DNA of 64,000 nucleotides from assembly GCA_914767885.1 (NCBI GenBank), contig CAJZBQ010000060.1:62001-126000 (forward strand), in the 5' to 3' direction. Source of the DNA: Blepharisma stoltei (Eukaryota; Ciliophora; Heterotrichea; Heterotrichida; Blepharismidae). The translations under genes were made by a program, and so were the position numbers. The notes beneath the pieces are model-generated. The model was given only the letters and a program-made list of their open reading frames with translations, did not search any database and had not been told where the DNA came from. How positions within the stretch are numbered: the stretch's first letter is position 1; the number at the start of each line of letters is the position of its first letter. Shown here in pieces: positions 1-12,139 of this stretch.

Positions 1-640
1 CATTTTTGGCCTCATCTTTGAAATCCCCAATATACTCAGCTCCATCAGGCCACGTTTCTTTTCCCTCCCCATTTTGCTTATTATTTTTCCACTGCCCACT
101 ATAAACTGCACCTTCGCTATTTATAAGTGTTCCATACCCTTCAACGATCCCATTCACATAATCCCCATAATAAAAATCACCATTTGAGTATATTGCTCTT
201 CCTTTCCCATGTAAAGCACCGTTTAATCAGGTGCCTTCTAGCAAACTTCCATCTTCTAAAACACGCATTCCAAATCCATTTGGAATATTTTTTTATTTTA
301 ATTAATTTTTTCAAAATTTTTAAAAAATAATTGTTTATGATAATTTGATCCAAGAATATTTATTTTTGGCTTCTCCTCTATAGATTCTGCCATCAGATTC
401 CTTTACTTCTTTTCACGTCGTTGAAGGCGGCGGCAAAAGTGGCGGCTGCGAGTTTCATATAGAAAGAACACTTTGAGATATTGGTAGCCCTGCAATGTTA
501 TCATAATAAGATTTGGACTGATACAGCTCATCTGGCATGGTCGCTTCTAATTTTTCGATTTTTCTATTGCCAAGCTTCTCCACTACAATTCCGGCGTCGC
601 GTTCTTTTTCGTCAGTGCATTTACAATCAAGATTCCCCAT
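1..640 (-). CDS. MORN-repeat protein (3' end outside window)
   Basis: The start is ATG at 640 giving MGNLDCKC, a possible N-myristoylation and palmitoylation signal. After a proline-rich stretch (QPPLLPPP) come MORN repeats: SDGRIYRGEAKN, then after the IES NGFGMRV, EGTWLNGALHGKG, NGDFYYGDYVNG, YSGQWKNNKQNGEG and YIGDFKDEAKN. The second Trp in TWLNG and two earlier ones are TGA codons. MORN repeats are short beta-hairpins often found in membrane- or cytoskeleton-associated scaffold proteins, so a peripheral membrane protein is likely. The gene is split by a 75-bp TA-bounded IES at 288-362; removal joins AKN to IPNGFGM in frame and restores the repeat. The C-terminus lies before base 1. The specific role is unknown. 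Confidence 0.85.
288..362. other. Short IES (75 bp) in MORN gene
   Basis: TA lies at 286-287 and 361-362. The insert is AT-rich and carries in-frame stops. Removing it with one TA rejoins a split MORN repeat. Confidence 0.75.
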
Positions 641-744
641 AAAGATGAATTGAAATTATTTAATTTATTTAAAACTTGACAGTATACTGTAAAGATCATT
701 ATTTAAAGCAAAAAATAGCTTTTTAGAGCTGTATAATGAATTTT

Positions 745-1772
745 TTAAACAAATACAAAATTTACCTTAGTTTTCTTCATGATATTTCCTATGTCGAATT
801 CTTCAGTGTCTTCTTCATATCTATCTGTTGGCTTATAGGATTCTTCGAGCATTTGCAAATATCTATAGGGATTTTTATTAAATTTTTGTCTAATAAAATA
901 GATTGGAATTTTTAATGGAAAATTCAAGGAAAAGGTCTATAGCTTTTATAGCTTCTAAGTCTTCATCTTCTTCGTTTTTTGTGGAGTTTCTTTCTCTTTT
1001 ATCGATTCCGGAAAACCCATCTTCCCATTCCTCACTTCCTATTGGTGTGACTGGACCGCCTTTAGGAAATAGCAAATGGTTGTTTTTCTTGGAAATTGTG
1101 AGGGATTCTCGCAATGGAGATATGCTGCGGGCTTTGCGTTGGAATGGAAGGCCATTGTCTTTTCTGGATCCTTGGACCTTTGGTGAGAGCCTTTGATTTT
1201 TTAGTGGGTTTTTGTCTTTGATTGAGGTTAGTGAGGGTATTTTTGAGAGCTCTAGCTCCCTCCAATTTAAATTGGAACAAATTTTTCTCTATAATAAATT
1301 TTTTAAAATCTTAAATAAAAATATATTTTGAGGCAGAATAATTTATATTTTAATTTATTTTTATATAGAAATAATTTAAAAAAATAATCGATTCAGTGTG
1401 AATACTGTTTAAATAGCATTCTATTGCACTTTTTCCATTAAATTAGGTCAAAACTAATTTTATCAAAATAGTATTTTCATCTTTAAACTTATTTTTTAAA
1501 ATTCTTAAATTGAGCATAAGATTTGAATTTTAATTTAGTTTTGCTCCAACTTAAAAGGTGAGTAAGGAAAAACTGGAGTTCGATTTTGTGCTATTAGCAT
1601 TTTCTATGGTATTTTCTTGTGTCAGCAAAGCTTGATAAGAGCTGTTGGTTGAGACCGCATCGTCATCAAGTGGATTTATTAAAAACGAAAAAGGTAGGTT
1701 TTGCTGCTTAGTTGATGGCTTATGTAGCTCTTCAGCTCTTGATTTTGTGATTGGTTTATATTTTTCTCTCAT
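745..1772 (-). CDS. Unknown protein, about 227 aa, two IESs
   Basis: I do not recognise a family. The start is ATG at 1772 (MREKYKPITKSRAEEL) and the stop is at 745. The reading frame is interrupted by a 295-bp inverted-repeat IES (1268-1562) and probably by a 49-bp IES (891-939). Removing both gives a continuous 227-codon frame with the junctions SSFS-LNWREL and EAIKA-RQKFNK. The product is polar and Ser/Lys/Glu rich, looks disordered, and has an acidic C-terminal part (RYEEDTEEFD). No signal peptide or membrane segment is visible. It lies about 100 bp upstream of the MORN gene on the same strand. The second junction is less certain than the first. Confidence 0.55.
891..939. other. Candidate short IES (49 bp)
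   Basis: TA lies at 940-941 and 891-892. Removal restores the frame between EAIKA and RQKFNKNP of the unknown minus-strand gene. Other TA pairs nearby are possible. Confidence 0.45.
1268..1562. mobile_element. MITE family 2 acting as an IES
   Basis: The ends read AAATTGGAACAAAT and, inverted, AGTTGGAGCAAAAC, next to TA. The interior motif AAATTAGGTCAAAACTAATTT also occurs in the copy at 45073-45301. TA-bounded removal restores the frame of the surrounding gene. Confidence 0.7.
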
Positions 1773-2018
1773 AGTTTTTAAATTATAATATCACGTAACA
1801 GAATAGACCTTTTTTATTATTTGATTTTAAGAATTCTAAACGATCTTTGGTTTTATTTAATTATTTTATTAGATTTCGATGAAACACATTATGAAAAATT
1901 AAAAGATGTGCAATATAAACTAAAATTATAAATAAATGAAACGTTTTAATAAAATTTGAACTGTTATATTTTAGTAATGGCTTAACAAGGCATATTATAA
2001 AATCTTATAAGTCTAAAA

Positions 2019-2314
2019 AATAAAATAGTGATGTCGCTGAAGGATGAACTCAGAGGCACACTCCCTATGGAGTAGGTAGAACTATTCCGATAAAGATGAA
2101 AATAATGCCTCTGCCACTTTTTGTAGTAGACTTTTGTGTTTGGGGATGCCTGCCAGAGGGCTAAAAAGGTTTTACCTCTCTCACTTTGCCTTTTGTTTAT
2201 CGGGACTAACGGGGCATCCGCAAGAGATGGCTCTAAGCTAAGAGCTAATCCTTAGGCTATGTGGGTTTATGGGCTAGTTGCTATCCGCTTATGGCTTAAC
2301 TTATAAATCTAAAA
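2019..2314 (-). mobile_element. Retroposon-like element, 296 bp
   Basis: A GC-rich block is flanked by 15-bp direct repeats CTTATAAGTCTAAAA (2004-2018) and CTTATAAATCTAAAA (2300-2314). Read on the minus strand it ends GCGACATCACTATTTTATTT just before the repeat, the same tail as the other members. There is no open frame of note. Confidence 0.7.
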
Positions 2315-3041
2315 TTTAGTTTTTAATTTTTTAGCTGATTCCCGCATTGCATTGGAATATTGATAGTAAATTATGGCTGGCTTATTTTAGTTCCAATACT
2401 TGTAGAAAAATGTTTGCAAGTTAAATCCTTAAAATTCATGCAAAATACGATTTCATGAGAGATTCAAATAGAAAAACCCTTTTGATGGTAAGCTTTTATT
2501 GAGTTTATTCTAGAATTCAGACTTATATATTTATTGCTTTTGAAGTCGTTAAGATGGCAATCTGATAACTATTTCTCGTAAATTCGGCATAAGCAAAATT
2601 TGTTAAATTAATTTGGCTCGATTGCCAGCAGCTGATTGAAATCGCCATATCGTATATTAAATGAGAATATCTTATTTGGTGGGAAACATTATGGAAAATT
2701 TGCGGTATTCAGTTGAGAGCAACTCTTTACGACTATTAATCGTCAATTTTTGGATTTTAGAACAAAGATTCTGATAATGCAGAAATCAAACTTCATTTAA
2801 TTTAATGCTATAATGGATCATTCTATGAAAGCATATTGAAGCGAGTTCTAGACTTAAAAATCAATCAAGTTAGTTACTGATATAATGAAGGGGAAATATA
2901 TAAAGCTATTTATATCTTGTAATTAGACCTTTAAAATTGTGAGCTATTTCTTACTCCTCTCTCTGTGAGCAAAGTATGTTTTGAATTTTTTTTCAAATTT
3001 TAATGTAAAAGTATAACTTAGAATGCAAGCTGCAACATTTA

Positions 3042-3413
3042 CTCCCCCGTCGGTGAGTGTACAAAAACAATTTGTTTGCTCACAGTAGGGGGTTAATTTT
3101 CATTCTAAAAAATTTATAATTTAATTTATAAAATTTTTATATTTTAAAATGATAGCTGTTTAAAATTAAACAATATTAGTTAGAGATTTCATTATATAGC
3201 CGATCCCACTGCATTTGATTGGGCTATACCAGCTATCACTTATATATCAAAATATTTTTTCATAAAAAATTTTAATATTAAAAATTTTTTTGTTTGGTCA
3301 AGAGAGTGAGTTTTTACAAAAAATAGGAATTTATTACTTACAGAGGGTGGGTTTTTGGGTAAAAAATAGCGATTTTTCTAATGGTTTTGTTCACTCACGG
3401 AGGGGGGGGAGTA
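3042..3413 (-). mobile_element. TIR MITE (Pogo-type family), copy 1
   Basis: It is bounded by TA (3040-3041, 3412-3413), with terminal repeats CTCCCCCGTCGGTGAGTG and CACTCACGGAGGGGGGG. The interior matches the other copies in reverse orientation. It lies 280 bp upstream of the first Kelch-like gene. Confidence 0.85.
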
Positions 3414-3695
3414 AGGAGGTTTTTTTCGCTTTCTACCTCCAAAAAACTTTATAAAAGATATTTCCAAGTATGTTTTTACATTGGAAAACATGAATCAGCT
3501 CATTTTTGATATTAATTAAAGCTTCTAAGAGAAACACGCTTAATTCTAAAATGCCAATATACCAGCTGAATAAGCAAGTATTTATATAGTGCTTATGGTT
3601 ATTAAAATTTGTTTTTTCTCGAAAATGATGTGAAAAAATCAAAATTAAGCATAGATGTAATTTAGCCTTTTTATAAATATCATTATAATAAGCAT

Positions 3696-5310
3696 ATGGA
3701 GGACAAGAAAATTTTTGAGTCTACCTGCTCGCAGTCAGCATTTCCGAGCTATTCCAATGAGTCCATACCAAAACTTATGCAGGCTTATCAAGACTATAAG
3801 AACATTTTGGATAAAAAATCAGCACTTTATCTAATAAATTTCGATACATTATTTATTTATAGCACTGAGAATGATAGCGAGCAAACCATAATAATAAAAA
3901 CTCCCGAACCTCAACGCTATAGCACCTGCAGCATATCTCAACTTCCAAACGGCAATTTATTCTGTTTTGGTAATTATCCAAATTCTTGAGAAGCATTGAT
4001 AATTGACGAAAAAGGCGAGAGCCAACAACTGCCATCTGGACCACCTCTTAAATTTTCATCATCTATACCTCGCATAAAGAATGGTAAATTGTTTATATGT
4101 TTGTTTATTAAAATTGATATTATAGCTGTTTGTCTATTGATCAAGTAAATCATATAGTCAAATTATAGCTCTGCAAAAGCCTGCTGAATGGCAAATTATT
4201 ATTTCAATTAAAAATATAATATTTTAAATTATTATGAAAGAGAACTCTTCAATGATTCAATGGTTTATATAAAACGCTGCATTTTTTGTTAAAGCTTCTT
4301 CAAAGTATAAGCTCTTTTATTTCAGACACATAGTCATGCAGATAAATGCTTTAGTTTATAATAAGCTTGAAATTAATTAATTAAAGGGCTTTAAAGTATA
4401 TAGGTTTGAAGCCTCAACTAGCACAAACTGTTTGTCTGAGGAAATTCAGCTTCAGCTTGGAATAGTAGTCTTCTATAAGGACAGAGCTTACTCAGCGACC
4501 TTAAGGATATCAACTGGTTAGAAAGACTCTTCCATCACTTTCCTATTGGCTGCTATGGAGACGCTGACCAGTACGATACCTCCTAACCGCCCTCCACAAT
4601 ATAATGAAAGCACCCAGGAAAATACGTCACACCTCTAGAGACCGGAGTAACTCCCAAAAGCCATATTTGATTCAAGAGTAACCACCAGCTTCGACATAAG
4701 GTTAATTTACCATACGGCCACTCAGGCAAGCTATTTAGTCTGCACCTATTTTAATATAAGAAGATTGAAAGGAAATGTCAAGGGCTCTATATTTATTTCA
4801 ACAATAACGTCTATTGTTTTGGAGGAGCAGATCCAGACAGTAATCCTTTAACTCTATCTAGTAGATTTGATTTGGATACAAAACGATGAATCAAATTAAC
4901 TCCAATGCCACAAGCTGATGCAAAGTGCAGCAGTATAATATTTGATGGAAATATTTTGATTTCTGGGTATATCAATAGAAATCTTTTGTTATATTCAATT
5001 GATATTGACTCTTTCTCAATAATTTCTAGTGAGTTTGCAGAGTATAAAAGAAAGATCCTGGCAAATGCAGAGAGGAGATTGTATTTGATTGAGTCTAAGA
5101 ATGGATCAATTTATGAGAGCAAAATTGGAAGCTTCATTGATTGGACATGAGTTGCAGACTCAACAATTGATTTTAATCCTCCTCAAGTATATTGTTTATA
5201 CAATAAAGGAGCAATATATATCGGGTGCATTGACGAAGATGAAGTCTTATACTTCAAGCTTAATCTAGATACAGAAAGGTCGATTGCTTTAGAGAGTATC
5301 TACTTTTAAT
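3696..5310 (+). CDS. Kelch-like family A, copy 1 (one IES, late frameshift)
   Basis: The start is ATG at 3696 (MEDKKIFEST). Family A proteins are about 290 aa and carry Kelch-type signatures: QLPNGNLFCFGNYP, NNNVYCFGGADP, RFDLDTKRWIKLTPMPQAD and GNILISGY. This suggests a beta-propeller for protein binding; the target is unknown. A 726-bp IES (4066-4791) splits the gene between FSS and IYFNN and itself contains a retroposon. After removal the frame is open to about 5280, where an extra T (AGGTTCG against AAGTCT in copy 3) shifts the last dozen codons relative to the TAA at 5308. Two TGA codons read as Trp (NSWEAL, WTWVADS). It is either a functional gene with an altered C-terminus or a recent pseudogene. 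Confidence 0.7.
4066..4791. mobile_element. IES (726 bp) shared with copy 3, holding a retroposon
   Basis: TA-bounded. The outer parts match the 207-bp IES at the same codon position of copy 3 (8487-8693). The centre, about 4373-4770, is a GC-rich retroposon-like insert with near-repeats AAGCTTGAAA and AAGATTGAAA and the tail CACCTATTTTAATAT. Confidence 0.65.
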
Positions 5311-5546
5311 AAATTATTTAAGATTTATTTCTTATTTAATATTTAGTATAAATAAAAATAAACTTCATTTTAATTTCAAAATAGTTTTTATCTATTGTTT
5401 TGCTAATAATTATGAAAATATTTTTAATGATAAGCATGAAGCTCGAATATCAAAGCTAAAATTTACAATTGAAGAATTTTTTTCTTGCCCCATTTAGAAA
5501 GTGATAATTTTGTGGCAAAATGGTTTAGGACCAAATTTATAGAACA

Positions 5547-6489
5547 ATGGTCCAACCACATCCTTCAATTTCAAAAATCAAACAATGAAATCCAGGAAAA
5601 GTACTTTTTAAATCAAGACACATTAAATCAAAAGACAAATTATTTATAAAATATAAAAACTCATTAAGTGTAAAAACAGCTCCAAAAAGAACAGAATCGG
5701 CTCGATGAAACCTGCAATAATAATTAATCAGCAAATAGTAATTCATGTCTCCAAAATGACGGTAATCTTGTGTTCTCTTACGAGTTTAGCATTGTTAAGA
5801 TAGATCTAAAAACCATGAAAACTACTCACAAAAATTTTCCTCAATATCCAGAATATGGCAAAAGTATATCTATATGTGTAATCACCAATAATAATTTTTT
5901 TTGTATTGATTTTGGGAATAGTTTGGCATTTGCACTTAATAAAAGGCTCAAAATTTTAGGAAGCAAATATATTGGGCCGAGATTATATGGAAGTATCATA
6001 TATCTCGATAGGCTAATTTATTTATTCGAGAATACAAGTGGTTTCATAACTATAGAAACTACGATGTAGATAGGAATAGAGAAAAAAAAAGGCGGATCTA
6101 TTAAAAAGTATAATTCGATTTTAACAGCTTTTGAGGGAAAAATTATAATTGCTCCACATGGCAGCGGTAGTGTGAACGCTTTTGACCCTTTTTGTAATAG
6201 CGCATCAAAGATATTAAAGCCTCATCCAAATTACGGAGCAATTCTTTTGGCTGCCAATGATAAATTGTATTGCATTTAATCTGAATATATGCCTATAAGA
6301 GTTTTTCCAAGAGACTGCACACAATGGATGTGCATCAGCAAAACTCTTATTGCAAGAGGAATTTATGGGCTGCCTTTGTATTCATTGTATAATGATTCAG
6401 TTTATTTCGTAGTTGTTCCACATTGCATATCATTGTATGAGTTTAATTTGAAAACCCGGAGCATGACATTTATTGATCACTTACATTAA
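5547..6489 (+). pseudogene. Kelch-like family B, copy 1 (frameshifted)
   Basis: It is homologous to the 317-aa family B gene at 20805-21758 over its whole length. A base is lost near 5660 (KNSLSV instead of KKPIKR), another in AATTAATCAGC, and a CAA codon has become TAA near 6278. It begins with MVQPHPSISKIKQWNPG (W is TGA). It contains the Kelch-like segments FCIDFGNSLAF and YLDRLIYLFEN, then DCTQWMCISKTLIA. It follows family A copy 1 by about 240 bp. With several lesions it is very unlikely to be expressed as a full protein. Confidence 0.8.
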
Positions 6490-6922
6490 GTTTAATATAG
6501 TTAATTAAAAAACTAAGGGTCATTAAATTAATGATATTATAAAAGGCTTTGGATACGTTGTGAATTTGGTGAAATTCAAGTTTTTGAAAGAATTAACTAA
6601 AATATGTAGTTATTATATGACTTCTAAATTTTTCGTTGCCAATAACATAAAATTAATTCCGCTTAATTTTATATCTTTTATCAATTTTTTTAGTCAAAAT
6701 TTTGTATTTGCATCAAATTATGGCTCTTTAAAAATTTAAGATAAATATGACTGAGAGTTTTAGATTGCTGTAATTAGCTATTATTCTTTGAATAAAAATT
6801 AAAAGACCTAATCTGAAAAGAAGAATTGATAAATAGGTAGAAATAGACAAAAATCTGCCATTCACATTTAATTAGTAAATCAAATAATTTATCCCTTATT
6901 AAGCCATCATTATAATACATAT

Positions 6923-7786
6923 ATGGGTAATAAGCAATCAAAAAAGCCAGGCCGTAGGCGTGCAAAAATGCTGACTCCAGAACTTATGCAGCCTTACTAC
7001 AACATAACTGATACTTACTATCAAAATAAATCACTTTATTTAATTGATAATGAGGACAACAAGACTAATTTATTGATTTATAACACTGAGAGTGATACCA
7101 AAGAAAAAAAAGTTATAAAAACTCGATATCCGCTAGACTGGGGCACATGCATAGCTCAGCTTCCAAATGGTAAATTATTTTGTTATGGTAGAAGAGATCC
7201 ACTTTCTGGGATCACGCTCATTGTTGATGAAAATGGTGAAATCGAGAAACTGCCATATGGATGGCATTGCTCCTTTTCTTCAGCTATCTATTACAACAAC
7301 AGCGTCTATTGCTTTGGAGGGTTTGATTATAATCAACTTTTCTTAAAATATTCCAATAGATTTGATTTGGTTCAAAAAAGATGAATCACATTAAATGATA
7401 TTCCAAAAGCTGATGCATCTTGCACTGGCATAGCATTTAAAGGGAATATTTTGATTACTGGACATTGAAATACATATCTTTTGTTGTATTCGATTGATAT
7501 TAACTCTTTCTCTAAAATTCCTTTTGACTACCCAAAAATGGAAAATAAGATCCTGGTAAATGCAGGAAGGAGATTGTTTTTGATTGGAAGATTAGTGATT
7601 TATGAGAGCGATACTGAAAGATACACTCATTGGAGATGAATTACTAGAGCATCAGCTGGTTTTGATTTTCATCAAGTTAACTCTACATATTGTTCAGGAG
7701 CAATATATACAGGGTATATAACTACGAAAAAAAACTTCTACTTCAAGTTTAACCTGGACGAAAAAAGGATAACTGAACTCCTTTAA
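6923..7786 (+). CDS. Kelch-like family A, copy 2 (intact, 287 aa)
   Basis: A continuous 288-codon frame runs from ATG 6923 to TAA 7786 when three TGA codons are read as Trp (KRWITL, GHWNTY, WRWITR). The first two fall at positions that are aromatic or Trp in paralogues, which is direct evidence for the code. The N-terminus MGNKQSKK fits an N-myristoylation signal followed by basic residues, so membrane attachment is likely. Kelch-type motifs: NGKLFCYG (about 85), NNSVYCFGGFD (about 135), RFDLVQKRWITL (about 148) and GNILITGH (about 176). No IES interrupts it. Function unknown; probably a beta-propeller adaptor. Confidence 0.8.
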
Positions 7787-8115
7787 CTTAGATAAATATA
7801 AATTATTAAGAGAAATAAATTAAGAGATATTATTTCATATCCTAACTAATTGAATTTATTACTTCCAAACTGTGCTTCATAAGCACCAACAGCTCATAAG
7901 CCTACTTTGATGAGATTTAAGTAATGGGGAGAATATTTAGCATTTGAATATTATGCATAGCTTAATGCTAAAATGCTAATATATAAGTATTTATATAGTG
8001 TCTAATTAAGCACTTATGGGCTATTAAAATTTGCTCTTTCTAAAAATGACGTAGAGAAATCAAAAATAAGCATAGATGTAATTTAGCCTTTTATAAATAA
8101 TCGCTATAATAAACT
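7787..8115 (+). other. Intergenic spacer, duplicated upstream sequence
   Basis: It carries no gene. The last part (about 7970-8115) is a diverged copy of the sequence just before copy 1 (about 3550-3695), so promoter and gene were duplicated together. Confidence 0.6.
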
Positions 8116-8486
8116 TATGGAGGACAAACAAATTTTTGAGCCAGCCTGCTCGCAGCCAGCATTTCAGAGCTATCCCAATGAGTCCATACCAAAACTTATG
8201 CAGGCTTATCAAGACTATTAGAACATTTTTGAGAAAAAATCAGCACTTTATCTAATAAGTGACGATAAGTTATTTATTTATAGCACTGAGAATGATAGCG
8301 AGCAAACCATAATAATAAAAACTCCCGAACCTCAACGCTATAGCACCTGCAGCATATCTCAACTTCCAAACGGCAATTTATTCTGTTTTGGTAATTATCC
8401 AAATTCTTGAGAAGTATTGATAATTGACGAAAATGGTGAAGTCCAACAGCTGCCATCTGGATCACCTCTTAAATTTTCATCAGCTA

Positions 8487-8693
8487 TGCATTTTCTAAAG
8501 CATGGTTAAATTGTTTGAATGCTTGCTTTAAGAATTGATATTTACCAAATAAATCATATAAGATGCTGCATTTTTTGTTAAAACTTCTTCAAAGTATAAG
8601 GTCTCTTATTGCAGACACATTAGTCATGCAGATAAATGCTTTAGTTTGTAAGAAGCTAGAAAGGAAATGTCAAGGGCTCTATATTTATTTCAA
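8487..8693. other. IES (207 bp) in Kelch-like copy 3
   Basis: TA lies at 8485-8486 and 8692-8693. Removal yields SSAIYFNNNVYCFGG. It is the homologue of the outer part of the IES in copy 1. Confidence 0.7.
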
Positions 8694-9111
8694 CAATAAC
8701 GTCTATTGTTTTGGAGGAGCAGATCCAGACAGTAATCCTTTAACTCTATCTAGTAGATTTGATTTGGATACAAAACGATGAATCAAATTAACTCCAATGC
8801 CACAGGCTGATTCACGGTGCAGCAGTGTAATATTTGATGATATATTTTGATTTCTGGGTATATCAATAGAAATCTTTTGTTATATTCAATTGATATTGAC
8901 TCTTTCTCAATAATTTCTAGTGCATTTACAAAGTATAAAAGAAAGATCCTGGTAAATGCAGAGAGGAGATTGTATTTGATTGAGTCTAAGAATGGATCAA
9001 TTTATGAGAGCAAAATTGGAAGCCTCATTGATTGGACACAAATTGCAAACTCAATAATTGATTTTAATCCTTCTCAAGTATATTGTTTATACAATAAAGG
9101 AGCAATATATA

Positions 9112-9218
9112 TATAGCTGTTTATATCTTATAATAAGACACACTATGCCATGGTTTACTAAAGCAGCCTAGCTGACTCTTCTCGTGATAATTCTCGCTAA
9201 AGGTATTAGTAAACTATA
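9112..9218. other. IES (107 bp) in Kelch-like copy 3
   Basis: TA-bounded insert starting TATAGCTGTTTATATCTT. Removal restores GAIYIGCI as in copy 1. The same left end appears, inverted, at about 28505-28540 in another family A fragment. Confidence 0.6.
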
Positions 9219-9623
9219 TCGGGTGCATTGACGAAGATGATGCCTTATATATACTTCAAGCTTAATCTAGATACAAAAAAGTCTATTGCTTTAGAGAGTA
9301 TCTATTTTTAATAAATTATTAAGATTTATTTCTTATTTAATATTCAGGATTAAATCGCTTGAGGTAAATGAGAGTATGAAGGATGATTACGCCAACAAAT
9401 ATTAAATATTCGAAAAACTGGCTTTGGGGACTTTTTTGTCAGGAACTTACTAAATTAGTTTGCAAAGCATCTATTAGCATTTACAGCGTCGATATACAAA
9501 ATAGATAAATTAAATTATTTGGATTAAATAGCATCAGTTTGGTGTCGGCAAAGAAACTTACAGCCAAAAATTGGTAATTTATATTATAATTACGCTTTAT
9601 AAATCAATTATTATAATAAATAT

Positions 9624-10499
9624 ATGGAGAACAACCAACACCCCTTGCTTTTAACATATCAGAATGACCCAAACAATCATTCTTCAAAGCTTCCACAAGA
9701 TTATCAAAACTCTGCTGATACTTATAATCAAAATAAGTCGCTTTATTTAATAAATATAGTGAAGAGCAAAACTAATTTATTGATTTATAAAACTGAGAAT
9801 GGTAGAAAAGAAAGGAAAATTTTGAACACTCCAGAACTACTAGACTATGGAACATGCATAACTCTGCTTCCTAATGGAAAATTATTTTGCTATGGTAATA
9901 TTCCCTCATCAAATTCTGGGATCACACTAACCATTGATAAAAATTTCGAAATCCATCAACTGCCATCTGGACCACCTTGTGGGTTGTCTTCAGGTATCTA
10001 TTTCAGTAACAGTATCTATTGCTTTGGAGGATTTAATCAAAGCGATCCGAATTTTATTATATCTTGAAGATTTGATTTGAATGAAAATCGATGAATCAAA
10101 TTAATGCCAATGCCAAAAGCGGATAACCTTTGCGCTGGCGTCGTATTTAATAGGAATATTTTGATTTCTGGATTTCATGAAAAAAATCTTTTGCTGTATT
10201 CAATTGATATTGACTCTTTTTCTAGAATTCCTTATAAGTTTTCAGAGTTCGATTTAAAAATCTTGATAAAAGATGAAAGAAGATTGTATTTGATTGGAAG
10301 AAAATTAATTTATGAGAGTGACATTGAAAGCTACACTGCTTGGAGTCAAATTGGCTATTCAAGAGTCATTAATGATCCTAGTCAATTTTATTTAGCATAC
10401 AATTTAGGAACAATATATATAGGGTGCAATTATTCACTTCAGAGCAGATACTTCAAATTTAGCCTGAAAGAGAAAAAAATAACCGAGCTCTTTAAATAA
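9624..10499 (+). CDS. Kelch-like family A, copy 4 (intact, 291 aa)
   Basis: Open from ATG 9624 to TAA 10499 with two TGA read as Trp (ISWRFDL, NRWIKL). The second aligns with the TGG of copy 7 (NRWVEL). No IES or intron. Kelch-type segments: LPNGKLFCYGN, NSIYCFGGFN, RFDLNENRWIKLMPMPKAD, RNILISGF, LIYESDIESYTAW and GTIYIGC. The N-terminus MENNQHPLL has no myristoylation glycine, unlike copies 2, 8 and 9. It is probably an expressed beta-propeller protein of unknown role. Confidence 0.8.
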
Positions 10500-10539
10500 A
10501 TTCACTTTTTAATAAAATTGTTTGGGAGTCCTAAAATAA

Positions 10540-10800
10540 TCCAATCATTTATATCTATTTATTGCTTTAGAGGGTTTTCTCCAAATTAAAATTTTTAGCT
10601 CTATCTCTTAGATTTGATTAAAATGATAATTGATGAATAAAATAACTCCAATGCCACAAGCGGATTCCCGTAGCAATAGTGTAATATTTAATTGAAATAT
10701 TTGGTTTTAGTTATTATAAAATAAACTTTTTGTTATATTTAACTGATATTGACTCTTTCTCAGCAATCCCTTATAAAATGGGATTTAAGTACTGGAAAGA
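10540..10800 (+). pseudogene. Family A fragment
   Basis: Degenerate remnant of the middle of a family A gene: IYCFR, LSLRFD, then MPQADSRSNSVIFN and a shifted LLYLTDIDSF, with many stops. It is duplicated at 12290-12590. Confidence 0.7.
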
Positions 10801-11058
10801 TAATAATTAGCAATTTTATGTAGGCTAGCTTAATGATTATGCTGCCTTTGTGTAATTGAGAAGGCTCCCTTATTACCCTGTCACATTTAGTTGATGCTGC
10901 ATAATATATTAAGTCTATCACATAGATAAATGTTTTTTCCTTAGATTTAATCTCAGAAACCCAAAAAGCAAAGCGTTTAATCAACATAAAGTGCTTTATT
11001 TTATATATTTTAGGAGTTTTGCTTTAATAAATAAAGGTCATTAATAATATATAAAACA

Positions 11059-12009
11059 ATGGGCCGATCAAACCCTTCAATTTCAAAATTCGAACAATGA
11101 ATCCAGGAAAGGTACTTTTTAAATCAAGGCACATTAAATCAAAAGACAAATTCTTTATAAATATAAGAAACCAATTAAACGTCAAAACAGCTCCAAAAAG
11201 AACAGAACCGACTCGATGAAGCCTGCAATAATAATTAAATCAGCAAATAGTAATCCATGTCTCCAAAATGACGGTAATCTTGTATTCTCTTACTACTTTG
11301 ACATTGCTAAGATAAATCTAAAAACTATGTTCACAACTCCCAAAAATTTCCCTCAACGTCCAGAATTCGACAAAAGTATATCTATATGTGCAATTCCCAA
11401 TAATAATTTTTTTTGCATTGATTTTGGGAATAGCTTGGCATTTATTATTGATAAAAGCCTCGAAATCTCAGAAACCAAACATATCAAGCCAAAAAATTAC
11501 GGTAGTATGATATATCTTGATGGGCTAATTTATTTATTTGCGATCAAGCCTGGTCTAAGGACAATAGAAACATATGATTTAAATAGAAATAGATGAAAAC
11601 AAGCTGCATCTATTAAAATACGTGATCCATATTATGATTCGATTTTAGCATCTTTCGAAGGAAAAATTATAATTGCTCCAAATGGCAGCGGTAGTGTGAA
11701 GGCTTTTGACCCTTTTTGTAACAGTGCATCAAAGATATTAAAGCTTAAACCAAATTACGGAGCAATTCTTTTGGCTGCGAATGATAAATTGTATTGCATT
11801 CAATCTGAAGGGTATGCTTATGAGAGTTTGCCAAGAGACTGCACACAATGGATGTGCATCAGCAAAACTCTTATTTCAAGAGGAATTTATGGGCTGCTTA
11901 TGTATTCATTGTATAATGATTCAATTTATTTCGTAGTTGTTTCACATTACATATCATTGTATGAGTTTAATTTGAAAACCGGAGCATGAAATTTATTGAT
12001 CACTTATAT
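11059..12009 (+). pseudogene. Kelch-like family B, copy 2 (frameshifted ends)
   Basis: One A is missing in AACAATGAATCC, which shifts the N-terminal frame, and further bases are lost near 11160. From MKPAIIIKSANS (11216) the frame is open for 250 codons through YLDGLIYLFAI, NRNRWKQAAS and DCTQWMCISK. A lost C (AAACCGGAGC for AAACCCGGAGC) then shifts the last codons. A shorter protein starting at 11216 could be made, but full-length homology begins at 11059. Confidence 0.75.
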
Positions 12010-12139
12010 AAAGATAAATATAGTTGATAAAAATTAAGGGTCATTAAATTAGTATAATTTTAGAGAGGAGATCTTTCTAATTCGACTATATTTTGTTCAT
12101 ACAGATTGAACTTGAAGAAGTCTAGCATGCTTGACTTAA

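Larger units (their letters stand above)
1790..3690. other. Gene-free spacer with two repeats
   Basis: No coding frame is convincing here. The spacer holds a retroposon-like element (2019-2314) and a TIR MITE (3042-3413); the rest is AT-rich unique sequence. Confidence 0.6.
8116..9311 (+). pseudogene. Kelch-like family A, copy 3 (disrupted)
   Basis: It is a close relative of copy 1 (MEDKQIFEPA). A true TAG stop interrupts QDY-NIFEKK near 8219, and bases are missing near 8840 (TTTGATGATATATTTTG). Two TA-bounded inserts lie inside: 8487-8693, between SSA and IYFNN, and 9112-9218, between AIY and IGCI. Apart from these lesions the Kelch motifs NNNVYCFGGADP and RFDLDTKRWIKL are nearly identical to copy 1, so duplication was recent. 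Not expected to give a full protein. Confidence 0.8.

Noticed and set aside
903-1196. 97-codon plus-strand frame (MEFLMENSRKRS)
   Set aside because: It is antisense to the minus-strand gene whose frames join properly through IES removal.
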